Positions 6,892-13,570 of a stretch of 13,570 nt of DNA are shown piece by piece (within the stretch, counting starts at the first letter, position 1; every line of letters starts with the position of its first letter). Location of the stretch: the NCBI GenBank assembly GCA_946546075.1, contig CAMNNV010000021.1, forward strand, positions 1-13,570, written 5' to 3'. The position numbers and the translations under genes are program-made. Origin of the DNA: an uncultured Bacillota bacterium (GTDB lineage: Bacteria > Bacillota > Clostridia > Peptostreptococcales > Anaerovoracaceae). The notes under the pieces are model-generated. The model was not told the DNA's origin and made no database searches. It worked only from the letters and a program-made list of their open reading frames with translations.

Positions 6892-7449
6892 ATGTCAGAA
6901 TTCAATATTGATTTATTAGAAGAAAAGGTAGCAAAAAGCATATCAGTTCTTAAAGAAGATCTGGGCACAGTAAGAGCAGGAAGAGCGAACGCAGCTCTGG
7001 TGGACAAAGTCATGGTAGATTACTATGGTTCACCGACTCCACTCAAATCACTGGCTAATATTTCTGTACCTGAACCAAGAACTCTGCTCATTGCCCCATT
7101 TGACCCTAAGAGCATTCCTGACATCGAGAAGGGCATCAATATCGCTAACATCGGTATCAATCCTGTCAACGACGGCAAAGTCATCAGACTTGCGATCCCT
7201 CAGGTAACAGAAGAAAGAAGAAAAGAACTCACCAAGACTGTCAAGGCTATGGGTGAGGATGCTAAGGTAGCGATCAGAAACCTCAGAAGAGACTATAACG
7301 ACAAGGCCAAGAAGGCGGAGAAGGGCGGAGATCTCACAGAAGACGATCTCAAGGAGTTCCTCGATGATATCCAGAAGGTCCACGACAAGGCAATCAAAGA
7401 CATCGACGATATCATTGCCGAGAAGGACAAGGAGATCATGGAGGTATAG
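6892..7449 (+). CDS. frr: Ribosome recycling factor
   Basis: RRF acts with EF-G to split the post-termination ribosome so that the subunits can be reused; it is essential in most bacteria. The protein is 185 residues, the standard length. Diagnostic parts are the first helix with VRAGRANAALVD (27-38), the inserted domain with YYGSPTPLKSLANISVPEPR (44-63), and the long charged helices from about residue 105, including EERRKELTKTVK (107-118) and RNLRRDYNDKAKK (129-141). GGAGG at 6880-6884 precedes ATG 6892. A strong intrinsic terminator begins 28 bases after the stop codon, so pyrH-frr probably forms a short transcription unit. Confidence 0.98.
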   Translation: MSEFNIDLLEEKVAKSISVLKEDLGTVRAGRANAALVDKVMVDYYGSPTPLKSLANISVPEPRTLLIAPFDPKSIPDIEKGINIANIGINPVNDGKVIRLAIPQVTEERRKELTKTVKAMGEDAKVAIRNLRRDYNDKAKKAEKGGDLTEDDLKEFLDDIQKVHDKAIKDIDDIIAEKDKEIMEV

Positions 7450-7477
7450 TCTCGACCAAGTTCGACAAAATTCAGCG

Positions 7478-7509
7478 GATGTGACCTGCGTGCAGGTCAC
7501 ATCATTTTT
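7478..7509 (+). terminator. Intrinsic terminator after frr
   Basis: GATGTGACCTGC (7478-7489) and GCAGGTCACATC (7492-7503) are exact reverse complements with GT at the centre. The RNA can form an 11-bp stem closed by a CGTG tetraloop, followed by ATTTTT (7504-7509). This is a textbook rho-independent terminator shape, lying between frr and uppS. Whether it stops all transcription, or lets some pass into uppS, cannot be told from the sequence. Confidence 0.88.
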
Positions 7510-7518
7510 GATAATCAG

Positions 7519-7541
7519 GGGGAATACTTCCCCAATGGGAG
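7519..7541 (+). promoter_or_regulatory. Small GC-rich hairpin next to the uppS ribosome binding site
   Basis: GGGGAA (7519-7524) and TTCCCC (7528-7533) form a perfect 6-bp stem with a TAC loop. It is followed at once by the likely Shine-Dalgarno GGGAG (7537-7541), nine bases before ATG 7551. The right arm could also pair partly with GGGAG, which might affect translation of uppS. No good promoter for uppS was found in this gap; GATAAT at 7510-7515 resembles a -10 box but lacks a -35 partner. Function is inferred. Confidence 0.4.
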
Positions 7542-7550
7542 ATTCAGATT

Positions 7551-8267
7551 ATGCTTGATATGGATAGGATCCCTCGCCACGTTGCGATCATCATGGATGG
7601 CAATGGCAGATGGGCAAAGGCTCACGGTGTCCCGCGGGTCGCAGGCCACAATGCAGGGATGAAAGCCATGAAGAAGATCGTGGACCATTCCGATAAACTG
7701 GGAGTCGAGTACCTCACAGTCTACGCCTTTTCCACGGAGAACTGGAAACGTTCCGTAGAGGAAGTGGGAGGTATCTTCAAACTCCTGGTCAAATACGTCC
7801 AGAGCGATCTTAAAGGGCTTATCGACAACAATGTTCATGTGAACATACTGGGAGACTATTCTGCCATCCCGGAAGATGCCAGAAAAAGTCTCGAGAAGAC
7901 GCTTGCAAAGACGTCCGCCAACGACGGACTGAAGTTCAATATCGCCATCAATTACGGCAGCCGTGACGAAATCAGAAGGAGCGTCACAGAACTTTGCAGG
8001 ATGGTAAAGGATGGACAGTTAGAGCCTGAGGATGTCACCGAGGAAATGATCGGTGCACATCTTTTCACGGGCCATGAAGATATACCGGATCCGGAAGTCG
8101 TCATCCGAACGAGCGGGGAAGAGAGATTGTCCAACTTCCTCATGTGGCAGTGCGCCTACAGCGAGTTCGTTTTCGTGGATGAATTCTGGCCGGATTTCAC
8201 ACCTGAGAGATACGAGAAAGCTCTGGAAATCTATCAGAGCAGAGACAGACGTTTCGGAGGAAGATAA
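7551..8267 (+). CDS. uppS: Isoprenyl transferase (undecaprenyl diphosphate synthase)
   Basis: UppS adds isopentenyl diphosphate units in cis to farnesyl diphosphate, making the C55 lipid carrier for peptidoglycan and other wall polymers. The 238-residue cis-prenyltransferase shows IPRHVAIIMDGNGRWAKAHG (7-26) with catalytic D16, GHNAGMKA (32-39), YAFSTENWKRS (58-68), INYGSRDEI (133-141) and RTSGEERLSNFLMWQCAYSEF (186-206), where the arginines bind the pyrophosphate. Product length is not directly readable, so C55 is taken from the usual family role. GGGAG at 7537-7541 supports ATG 7551; ATG 7560 has no suitable binding site. It heads the uppS-cdsA-dxr-rseP-ispG run, and cdsA begins 1 base after its stop codon. 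Confidence 0.96.
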   Translation: MLDMDRIPRHVAIIMDGNGRWAKAHGVPRVAGHNAGMKAMKKIVDHSDKLGVEYLTVYAFSTENWKRSVEEVGGIFKLLVKYVQSDLKGLIDNNVHVNILGDYSAIPEDARKSLEKTLAKTSANDGLKFNIAINYGSRDEIRRSVTELCRMVKDGQLEPEDVTEEMIGAHLFTGHEDIPDPEVVIRTSGEERLSNFLMWQCAYSEFVFVDEFWPDFTPERYEKALEIYQSRDRRFGGR

Positions 8268-8268
8268 T

Positions 8269-9054
8269 ATGAAAACAAGGATACTGTCGGGGCTCATCAT
8301 GCTGCCCCTGGTAGTGATACTGATACTGGGCGGATACGTGCTGTTCGCAGCATGCTTTGTGATCGGTATCATGGCGGTGAGAGAATTCTATAACGGATTC
8401 AAGGCTATGGATGTACACGCCAGCCTGCCGATCGCGGTATGCGCAGCGGTGGGGCTCTATGTGATCGAACTGGTTACGCAGGAGCCGAGATGGCTCATGC
8501 TGTGGTTCTTCGGCGTAGTCGTTGCAAGCCTTCTGTATCTGTTCAAGATCGAAGAGAGAAAACTGGAAGATGCCATGGCAACTCTTACGGGCATATTCTA
8601 TATCGTTTTCTTCTCCTTCCACATCACCATGGTGGACAGAGCAGAACCGTACAGCCTCATGGTATGGCTCATCGTCATCACAGCCTTTGGTACGGATATC
8701 ATGGCATACTTTGCAGGCGTTGCCCTCGGCAAACATAAATTATGTCCGAAGATCAGCCCGAAAAAGACCATCGAAGGTTCTATCGGAGGCATCCTCGGAA
8801 GCGTGATCCTCAGCGGCGTTTTCGGCTATTTCTTCATGCCGGAAGTGCTCATCCACTGCGTGATCATCGGCGTGCTGGGCGGTGTAGTTTCACAGTTCGG
8901 CGACCTGACAGCTTCCATATTCAAAAGAAAGATGGGCATCAAGGATTACGGAAATCTGATCCCGGGACACGGCGGTATCCTGGACAGATTCGACAGCGTA
9001 CTGTTCACGGGACCGATGGTCTACTACTACATCGTTCTCGTCATTGGAATATAG
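8269..9054 (+). CDS. cdsA: Phosphatidate cytidylyltransferase (CDP-diacylglycerol synthase)
   Basis: CdsA transfers CMP from CTP to phosphatidic acid, making CDP-diacylglycerol for phosphatidylglycerol and related lipids at the cytoplasmic membrane. I chose ATG 8269, preceded by GGAGG at 8256-8260. The frame is open back to 8053, but that part lies over uppS and has no family similarity. The 261-residue protein is strongly hydrophobic, with several membrane helices, for example residues 8-36, 53-69, 76-92, 105-121, 128-150, 170-190 and 194-210. The C-terminal CDS signature is complete: S216-IFKR, then K225-D226, the core IPGHGGILDRFDS (231-243), and GTD at 141-143 plus SPKKTIEG (163-170) upstream. 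It lies between uppS and dxr, the usual place. Confidence 0.96.
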   Translation: MKTRILSGLIMLPLVVILILGGYVLFAACFVIGIMAVREFYNGFKAMDVHASLPIAVCAAVGLYVIELVTQEPRWLMLWFFGVVVASLLYLFKIEERKLEDAMATLTGIFYIVFFSFHITMVDRAEPYSLMVWLIVITAFGTDIMAYFAGVALGKHKLCPKISPKKTIEGSIGGILGSVILSGVFGYFFMPEVLIHCVIIGVLGGVVSQFGDLTASIFKRKMGIKDYGNLIPGHGGILDRFDSVLFTGPMVYYYIVLVIGI

Positions 9055-9065
9055 AAGGACCATAG

Positions 9066-10226
9066 ATGAAAAAAATAGCGATTCTCGGAAGCACGGGGTC
9101 TATCGGAACACAGGCCCTGGATGTGATCCGGCATAACAGAGATAAATATAAGGTGACGGCACTGTCCTGCGCCAGAAGTCTCGATCTTCTGCGCAGCCAG
9201 ATCCGGGAGTTCGAGCCTCTTTTCGTGTCTGTAGCATCGGAAGAGGATGCTCGTCAGCTGAGCAGAGAGTTTCGGGACATTGTGTTCTTCTGCGGCGATG
9301 ATGGGCTGACGGAGATCGCCTCCATGAAGGAGAGCGATATGGTCCTCAATTCCCTCATGGGCATGAGAGGCCTGGAGCCGACGCTTGCTGCCATCGAGGC
9401 AGGAAAGGACATCGCCTTTGCCAACAAGGAGACCCTTGTCACAGGAGGAGAGCTGGTGATGGATGCCGTAGCAGCCAATGGCGTGAAGCTGCTGCCGGTG
9501 GACAGCGAACACAGTGCCATTTTCCAGTGTCTCCAGGGCAACAAAGATAATAAGATCAAGAGGATCATACTGACCGCTTCCGGCGGTCCTTTCAGAGGAT
9601 ATTCTCTCGAGCAGCTGAGCGAAGTGACGCTGGAGCAGGCGTTGGCGCATCCGAACTGGTCCATGGGAGATAAGATCACCATAGACTCCGCCACGATGCT
9701 CAACAAAGGCCTGGAAGTCATCGAGGCCAAGTGGCTCTTTGATGTTCCACTGGATAAGATCCAGGTGGTGGTGCACCCGCAGAGCGTGCTCCATTCGGCC
9801 GTGGAATTTGAAGACTGTTCCGTCATTGGACAGATGGGAAATCCGGACATGAGAGTCCCGATCGCCTATGCCTTCTCCTATCCGGAGAGGCTGGATCTTA
9901 GTGACACTGTGGAGAGTCTGGATCTCTTCGCCCTCGATGAAGGCCTCACATTCCATAAACCGGATACAGAAGTCTTCCGGACGGTGAAGATGGCTTACGA
10001 AGCCTGCGAGAAGGGCGGCAGCTACCCGGTGGTGCTCAACGGCGCCAATGAGGTGCTCGTAGACCTCTTCCTGAGAAACAAGATCAAATTCATAGATATC
10101 CAGAATACTCTGGAGAAACTCCTCTGGGAGCACGACCCTGTGTATAATATGACGCTGGAGCAGATCCTGGAGGAAGACCATAAGATAAGAGAACTAACGA
10201 TTAAGACGATCGAGGAAATGGTATGA
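9066..10226 (+). CDS. dxr: 1-deoxy-D-xylulose 5-phosphate reductoisomerase
   Basis: Dxr rearranges and reduces DXP to 2-C-methyl-D-erythritol 4-phosphate with NADPH, the first committed step of the MEP isoprenoid pathway; the family is the target of fosmidomycin. The 386-residue length is normal. Visible features are the dinucleotide-binding GSTGSIG (8-14), FANKETLV (118-125), LLPVDSEHSAIFQ (142-154) with likely metal ligands D146 and E148, the flexible-loop region HPNWSMGDKITIDSATMLNKG (195-215) followed by E217, and VHPQSVLHS (236-244) with GQMGNPDMRVPIAYA after it. GAAGGA (9054-9059) precedes ATG 9066. Its stop overlaps the rseP start as ATGA. With ispG downstream, two steps of the same pathway are encoded here. 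Confidence 0.97.
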   Translation: MKKIAILGSTGSIGTQALDVIRHNRDKYKVTALSCARSLDLLRSQIREFEPLFVSVASEEDARQLSREFRDIVFFCGDDGLTEIASMKESDMVLNSLMGMRGLEPTLAAIEAGKDIAFANKETLVTGGELVMDAVAANGVKLLPVDSEHSAIFQCLQGNKDNKIKRIILTASGGPFRGYSLEQLSEVTLEQALAHPNWSMGDKITIDSATMLNKGLEVIEAKWLFDVPLDKIQVVVHPQSVLHSAVEFEDCSVIGQMGNPDMRVPIAYAFSYPERLDLSDTVESLDLFALDEGLTFHKPDTEVFRTVKMAYEACEKGGSYPVVLNGANEVLVDLFLRNKIKFIDIQNTLEKLLWEHDPVYNMTLEQILEEDHKIRELTIKTIEEMV

Positions 10227-11233
10227 CCATAATTTACGCTATCATCATATTCTGTCTTCTGATTTTCGTTCATGAATTCGGACATTTTTTCGTCGCGAAG
10301 GCATGCGGAGTCAAAGTCAATGAATTCGCTATCGGCATGGGCCCTGCGATCTTTAAGAAACAGCGCGGGGAGACTTTGTATGCCGTGAGAGCCCTTCCTA
10401 TCGGCGGATACTGCGCCATGGAGGGAGAAGACGAGGATTCGGAGGACGAACGGGCTTTCAACAATAAACCTGCGTGGCAGAGAGCACTCGTACTTTTTGC
10501 AGGAGCAGGCATGAACTTCATCACATGCGTCGTTCTGATCATCGTGGTCTACCTGATCATGGGATCTGCCACCACCACAGTGGGGACCGTATCAGAAGGA
10601 TTTCCTGCTCAGCAGGCAGGGATCCAGGCCGGCGATACCATACTCGAGATCAACGGCAACGAGATCCATACGTGGAATGACGTCGCTCTCTATGTGCCGA
10701 ACAAAAAAGATGCACAAGTAAACATCAAGGTCGAGAGGGACGGAGAGGAACTGACATTACAGTCCGGAGTCAAGTACAACAAAGACTCGCAAAGATATAT
10801 CCTGGGCGTGACCACGAAGGCGACCCACGATCCCGTCACGGCCGTCAAACAGGGCATAATCGGTACCGGCAGCATGACGGTGATGATGTATAAGATCCTG
10901 AAACAGCTATTTACGGGGGAAGTGTCCACGAAGGATCTGAGCGGACCTGTGGGCATCGTCTATGCGGTGAGTGACTCGGCAAGCCACGGCTTCATCAACG
11001 TCGTCTATCTTGCCGCGCTCCTGAGCCTCAACCTGGCAGTGATCAATCTGCTGCCGTTTCCTGCACTGGACGGCGGAAGACTGCTCTTCCTCGTCATCCG
11101 AAAGATCACGGGAAAAAGAGTCACCGATAAGGTCGAAGGGTATTTCCATTTTGCAGGATTGATGTGCCTGTTTGCCCTCATGATCTACGTGACGTTCAAT
11201 GATGTGATCCGATTCATATTACCGCTCTTCTAA
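10223..11233 (+). CDS. rseP: RIP metalloprotease RseP (site-2 protease family)
   Basis: RseP-type proteases cut membrane-bound substrates such as anti-sigma factors or signal peptide remnants within the lipid bilayer. The 336-residue protein has a first membrane helix carrying the zinc motif HEFGH (17-21; H17, E18, H21), a conserved LPIGGYCAMEGE segment (58-69), a hydrophobic helix at about 88-114, and one PDZ domain (about 117-180, with AGIQAGDTILEINGNEI). Later come SGPVGIVYAVS (240-250), the third metal ligand region NLLPFPALDGGR (275-286, D283), and a final membrane helix at about 311-334. The start overlaps the dxr stop by 4 bases, with GAGGAA at 10212-10217. Its substrate here is unknown; neither an anti-sigma factor nor a site-1 protease gene is in the window. 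Confidence 0.95.
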   Translation: MTIIYAIIIFCLLIFVHEFGHFFVAKACGVKVNEFAIGMGPAIFKKQRGETLYAVRALPIGGYCAMEGEDEDSEDERAFNNKPAWQRALVLFAGAGMNFITCVVLIIVVYLIMGSATTTVGTVSEGFPAQQAGIQAGDTILEINGNEIHTWNDVALYVPNKKDAQVNIKVERDGEELTLQSGVKYNKDSQRYILGVTTKATHDPVTAVKQGIIGTGSMTVMMYKILKQLFTGEVSTKDLSGPVGIVYAVSDSASHGFINVVYLAALLSLNLAVINLLPFPALDGGRLLFLVIRKITGKRVTDKVEGYFHFAGLMCLFALMIYVTFNDVIRFILPLF

Positions 11234-11249
11234 CGGCAGGAGGAACAAG

Positions 11250-12317
11250 ATGAAACGAACAGTATATTGCGGAGACGTCAAAATAGGCGGAGGCGCGCCT
11301 GTTTCGATACAATCCATGACGAATACTCCTACAGCTGATGTCAAGGCAAGTCTCGAGCAGATCGCAAGACTGAAAGATGCCGGATGTCAGATCATCAGGC
11401 TCGCTGTGCCGGATATGGACGCAGCAAGAGCGTTAAAAGAGATCAAAGCACACGCAGGGATCCCTGTTGTGGCTGACATACATTTCGATCACAGACTGGC
11501 TCTGGAAGCCATGCGAAGCGGCGTGGACAAGATCCGGATCAATCCCGGCAACATCGGTTCTGCCGAGAACATCAAAAAGGTCTGCGATATGGCAAAGGAG
11601 CGCCGGATACCGATCAGAGTGGGCGTGAATTCCGGATCTCTCGAGAAGGATATCCTCGAGGAGTACGGAGCCGTTACCGCCGAAGGTCTTGCAAAGAGCG
11701 CGCTGCGCAACGTGAAGATCCTGGAAGACCTGGATTTCGGAGACATCGTGATCTCTTTGAAGTCCAGCGATGTGGTCATGAACTATCAGGCCTATAAGAT
11801 CGTGGATCAGGCTTGTGATTATCCGCTTCACATAGGCGTGACGGAAGCCGGCATCCCTTCGAGAGGAAGGATCAAGTCCGCAGCAGGAGTGGGAGCACTG
11901 CTCCTGGAAGGCATCGGAGATACCATGAGGATCTCTCTGACGGCAGATCCTGTAGAAGAGATCATTATGGCCAAGGAACTTCTGGCAGCACTTGGCATGC
12001 GAAAAGAAAGGGCGGAGATCGTATCCTGTCCTACCTGCGGCCGTACAGAAGTGGACCTGGAGAAGGTGGCAACGGATGTGGACAGAGGCATCAGCACGCT
12101 CTATGACAGGCTCGGACCGGATGCAAAACCGATCAAGATCGCCGTCATGGGATGCGTCGTGAACGGTCCCGGAGAATCAAAGGGCGCCGATATCGGTGTG
12201 GCCTGCGGCAAGGGCAAAGGTGCCATTTTTGCCGATGGCAAGATAATAAAAACAGTAGAAGAAGATGAGATCTGCGCTGAGATCGTCAGACTTGCAGAGG
12301 AATACAGCAGGAAATGA
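11250..12317 (+). CDS. ispG: 4-hydroxy-3-methylbut-2-en-1-yl diphosphate synthase (flavodoxin-type family)
   Basis: IspG (GcpE) reductively opens methylerythritol cyclodiphosphate to HMBPP, the penultimate MEP-pathway step, using a 4Fe-4S cluster. The 355-residue protein is the short bacterial form: an N-terminal TIM barrel with VSIQSMTNTPTADV (18-31), IIRLAVPD (48-55), PVVADIHFDHRLA (72-84) and KIRINPGNIG (94-103), then a C-terminal cluster domain. The cluster ligands are in place: SCPTCGRTE (C260, C263) and GCVVNGPGES (C302, with E309 as the expected fourth ligand). AGGAGG at 11238-11243 precedes ATG 11250, 16 bases after rseP. The stop overlaps the polC start as ATGA. The oxygen-sensitive cluster suits an anaerobe but does not prove one. 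Confidence 0.97.
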   Translation: MKRTVYCGDVKIGGGAPVSIQSMTNTPTADVKASLEQIARLKDAGCQIIRLAVPDMDAARALKEIKAHAGIPVVADIHFDHRLALEAMRSGVDKIRINPGNIGSAENIKKVCDMAKERRIPIRVGVNSGSLEKDILEEYGAVTAEGLAKSALRNVKILEDLDFGDIVISLKSSDVVMNYQAYKIVDQACDYPLHIGVTEAGIPSRGRIKSAAGVGALLLEGIGDTMRISLTADPVEEIIMAKELLAALGMRKERAEIVSCPTCGRTEVDLEKVATDVDRGISTLYDRLGPDAKPIKIAVMGCVVNGPGESKGADIGVACGKGKGAIFADGKIIKTVEEDEICAEIVRLAEEYSRK

Positions 12318-13570
12318 TAAAACTTTTAGGGGAATCCATAGACTTCCATAAACTTGGAGGCTACACAATTGAAGATCTGGAATGCAGAGCCGAGAAGGCT
12401 TCGCTATCTCCTGACGGCACAGAACTGAAGGCGGATATCACCATGAATCTCGTGCTGCCTTACGAAAGCATCGACCGGTTCAAAAGATCCCTTGTGGGCC
12501 AGCTGGAGGGCGTAGAGAAAATCGACCTGATACTGCATTACGAAAACCTGAGACAGGGCCCGGAAGAAGCCCTGCCTCTTTATATACCTCATATGATCGC
12601 CATCATAAACGGAAACTATGCTCACGTGACGAAGACGATCTATCCCGATGATTTCACGCTGGAAGACGGTTCTCTCACCATCAGAGCTCTCGGCGAGACG
12701 GCAGTCAAAGTGCTGAACGATGATGTGGCAGCATCCTTTGAGAAACTCCTGAACAAAGATCTCGGACTTGATGTGAGGGTCCGCTTCGAGAACGAGCAGG
12801 CAAAGTACATATCGGCAGGAAAGTCCATCGAAGAAAAGACAAAGAAAGCGGAAAGCATGCAGCCGAAACCTGTTGTGAACAAGGACAGTGCTCCGGCTCC
12901 AGCAGCATCTTCGAACGGAGGACAGAAACCGTTCCGGGGAAGACGAAGAGACAAATACACTCCTGTCAAAGGCAACCTCATCATGGGAAATGCCATTACA
13001 GGAGAAGCCGTTCCGATCCGTGATGTCACTTCCGAAAGCGGCATCGTCGTCATAGAGGGAGAACTGTTCAAAAAAGATTCCAGGACTACGAAGAGCGACA
13101 GCAAGCTGGTGTCCCTTTATGTCACGGACAAGAGGACCAGCATATGCGTCAAAGCCTTCACCCTCGACCAGAAGTGGGAGGATATCGACAGCAACTTCAA
13201 AAACGGCGACGGTATAAAGATCAAAGGACAGGCTCAGTGGGACAGATTCGATAACTGCGTCACCATCATGGCGGACTCCATCGAGAAGATGGAAAAGAAG
13301 GAACGTATGGATACGTATCCGGAGAAGAGAGTCGAACTGCACGCCCACACGAAGATGAGCGCCATGGACGGTTTCAACGACGTCAAACGCATGGTGAAGA
13401 CAGCCGAAAAATGGGGCCACAAAGCCGTGGCGATCACCGACCACGGCGTGGTGCAGGCATTCCCTGACGCTTCCCATGCTGCAAAAGATATCAAGATCCT
13501 CTACGGATGCGAAGGGTACCTTCTGGAGGACAAGGATCTGATCAATAAGGACGGCACCATCAACTACAAG
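12314..13570 (+). CDS. polC: DNA polymerase III alpha subunit, PolC type (3' partial)
   Basis: PolC is the main replicative polymerase of low-GC Gram-positive bacteria, with built-in 3'-5' exonuclease. The frame opens at ATG 12314, overlapping the ispG stop by 4 bases, and stays open for 419 codons to the right edge. Residues 1 to about 170 form the N-terminal domain (starting MIKLLGESIDFHKLGG). A Lys/Pro/Ala-rich, low-complexity linker covers about 175-214, an OB-fold nucleic-acid-binding domain about 220-330, and the PHP domain starts near 336, with VELHAHTKMSAMDGFNDV (H343, H345) and AITDHGVVQAFPDA (D376, H377). The exonuclease, palm and fingers lie beyond the window. AGAGGAA at 12296-12302 is the likely, somewhat distant, ribosome binding site. 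The domain order (OB before PHP) separates it from DnaE. Confidence 0.95.
   Translation, partial: MIKLLGESIDFHKLGGYTIEDLECRAEKASLSPDGTELKADITMNLVLPYESIDRFKRSLVGQLEGVEKIDLILHYENLRQGPEEALPLYIPHMIAIINGNYAHVTKTIYPDDFTLEDGSLTIRALGETAVKVLNDDVAASFEKLLNKDLGLDVRVRFENEQAKYISAGKSIEEKTKKAESMQPKPVVNKDSAPAPAASSNGGQKPFRGRRRDKYTPVKGNLIMGNAITGEAVPIRDVTSESGIVVIEGELFKKDSRTTKSDSKLVSLYVTDKRTSICVKAFTLDQKWEDIDSNFKNGDGIKIKGQAQWDRFDNCVTIMADSIEKMEKKERMDTYPEKRVELHAHTKMSAMDGFNDVKRMVKTAEKWGHKAVAITDHGVVQAFPDASHAAKDIKILYGCEGYLLEDKDLINKDGTINYK

Noticed and set aside
8053..8268. Upstream extension of the cdsA frame
   Set aside because: It lies entirely within uppS; ATG 8269 has GGAGG and begins the typical CdsA N-terminus.
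10143..10148. TATAAT near the end of dxr as an internal promoter for rseP
   Set aside because: No -35 box at suitable spacing, and the bases are explained as dxr codons.
9027..10181. Long open frame on the minus strand (384 codons) opposite dxr
   Set aside because: It is antisense to a clear dxr gene, has no recognisable family features and is explained by codon bias of the sense gene.
12404..13477. Minus-strand open frame of 357 codons opposite polC
   Set aside because: The plus strand carries an unambiguous PolC N-terminus with OB and PHP domains; the antisense frame shows no family motif.

Overview
The window reads as ordinary chromosome of a low-GC-lineage Gram-positive bacterium, most likely an anaerobic member of the Clostridia, with a roughly balanced base composition. 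The evidence is the PolC-type replicative polymerase at the right end, the HisZ plus short-form HisG pair, strong AGGAGG-like ribosome binding sites before most genes, and the conserved gene string pyrH-frr-uppS-cdsA-dxr-rseP-ispG-polC. Genus or species cannot be told from the sequence alone. All supported genes are on the + strand, and gaps between them are short (the longest is about 126 bases).

Region 1 (1-180) holds the last codons of an unidentified upstream gene, then a well-formed promoter (TTTACA, 17 bp, TATAAT) and a short leader carrying a perfect 10-bp inverted repeat. Region 2 (181-6083) is a histidine biosynthesis operon in the order hisZ-hisG-hisC-hisB-hisH-hisA-hisF-hisI. Its genes overlap or are separated by a few bases. 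They cover the ATP phosphoribosyltransferase step, the cyclohydrolase, isomerase, IGP synthase, dehydratase and aminotransferase steps. hisD (histidinol dehydrogenase), hisE (phosphoribosyl-ATP pyrophosphatase) and a histidinol-phosphate phosphatase gene are not here and must lie elsewhere if the pathway is complete.

Region 3 (6084-7509) begins with an extended -10 promoter and holds pyrH (UMP kinase) and frr (ribosome recycling factor). It closes with a strong intrinsic terminator. Region 4 (7510-13570) is a tightly packed envelope and isoprenoid cluster: uppS, cdsA, dxr, rseP and ispG, followed by polC, which runs off the right edge. dxr and ispG belong to the MEP isoprenoid pathway, which supplies the isoprenoid diphosphates that UppS condenses into the undecaprenyl lipid carrier. 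CdsA makes CDP-diacylglycerol for phospholipids, and RseP is the membrane site-2 protease. dxr/rseP and ispG/polC are joined by ATGA stop-start overlaps.

I found no mobile element, CRISPR array, tRNA or rRNA, and no undescribed multi-gene system. What merits a second look is regulatory and organisational: the leader inverted repeat before hisZ, the missing hisD/hisE, the terminator that splits frr from uppS with a second hairpin at the uppS ribosome binding site, and the direct ispG/polC coupling.
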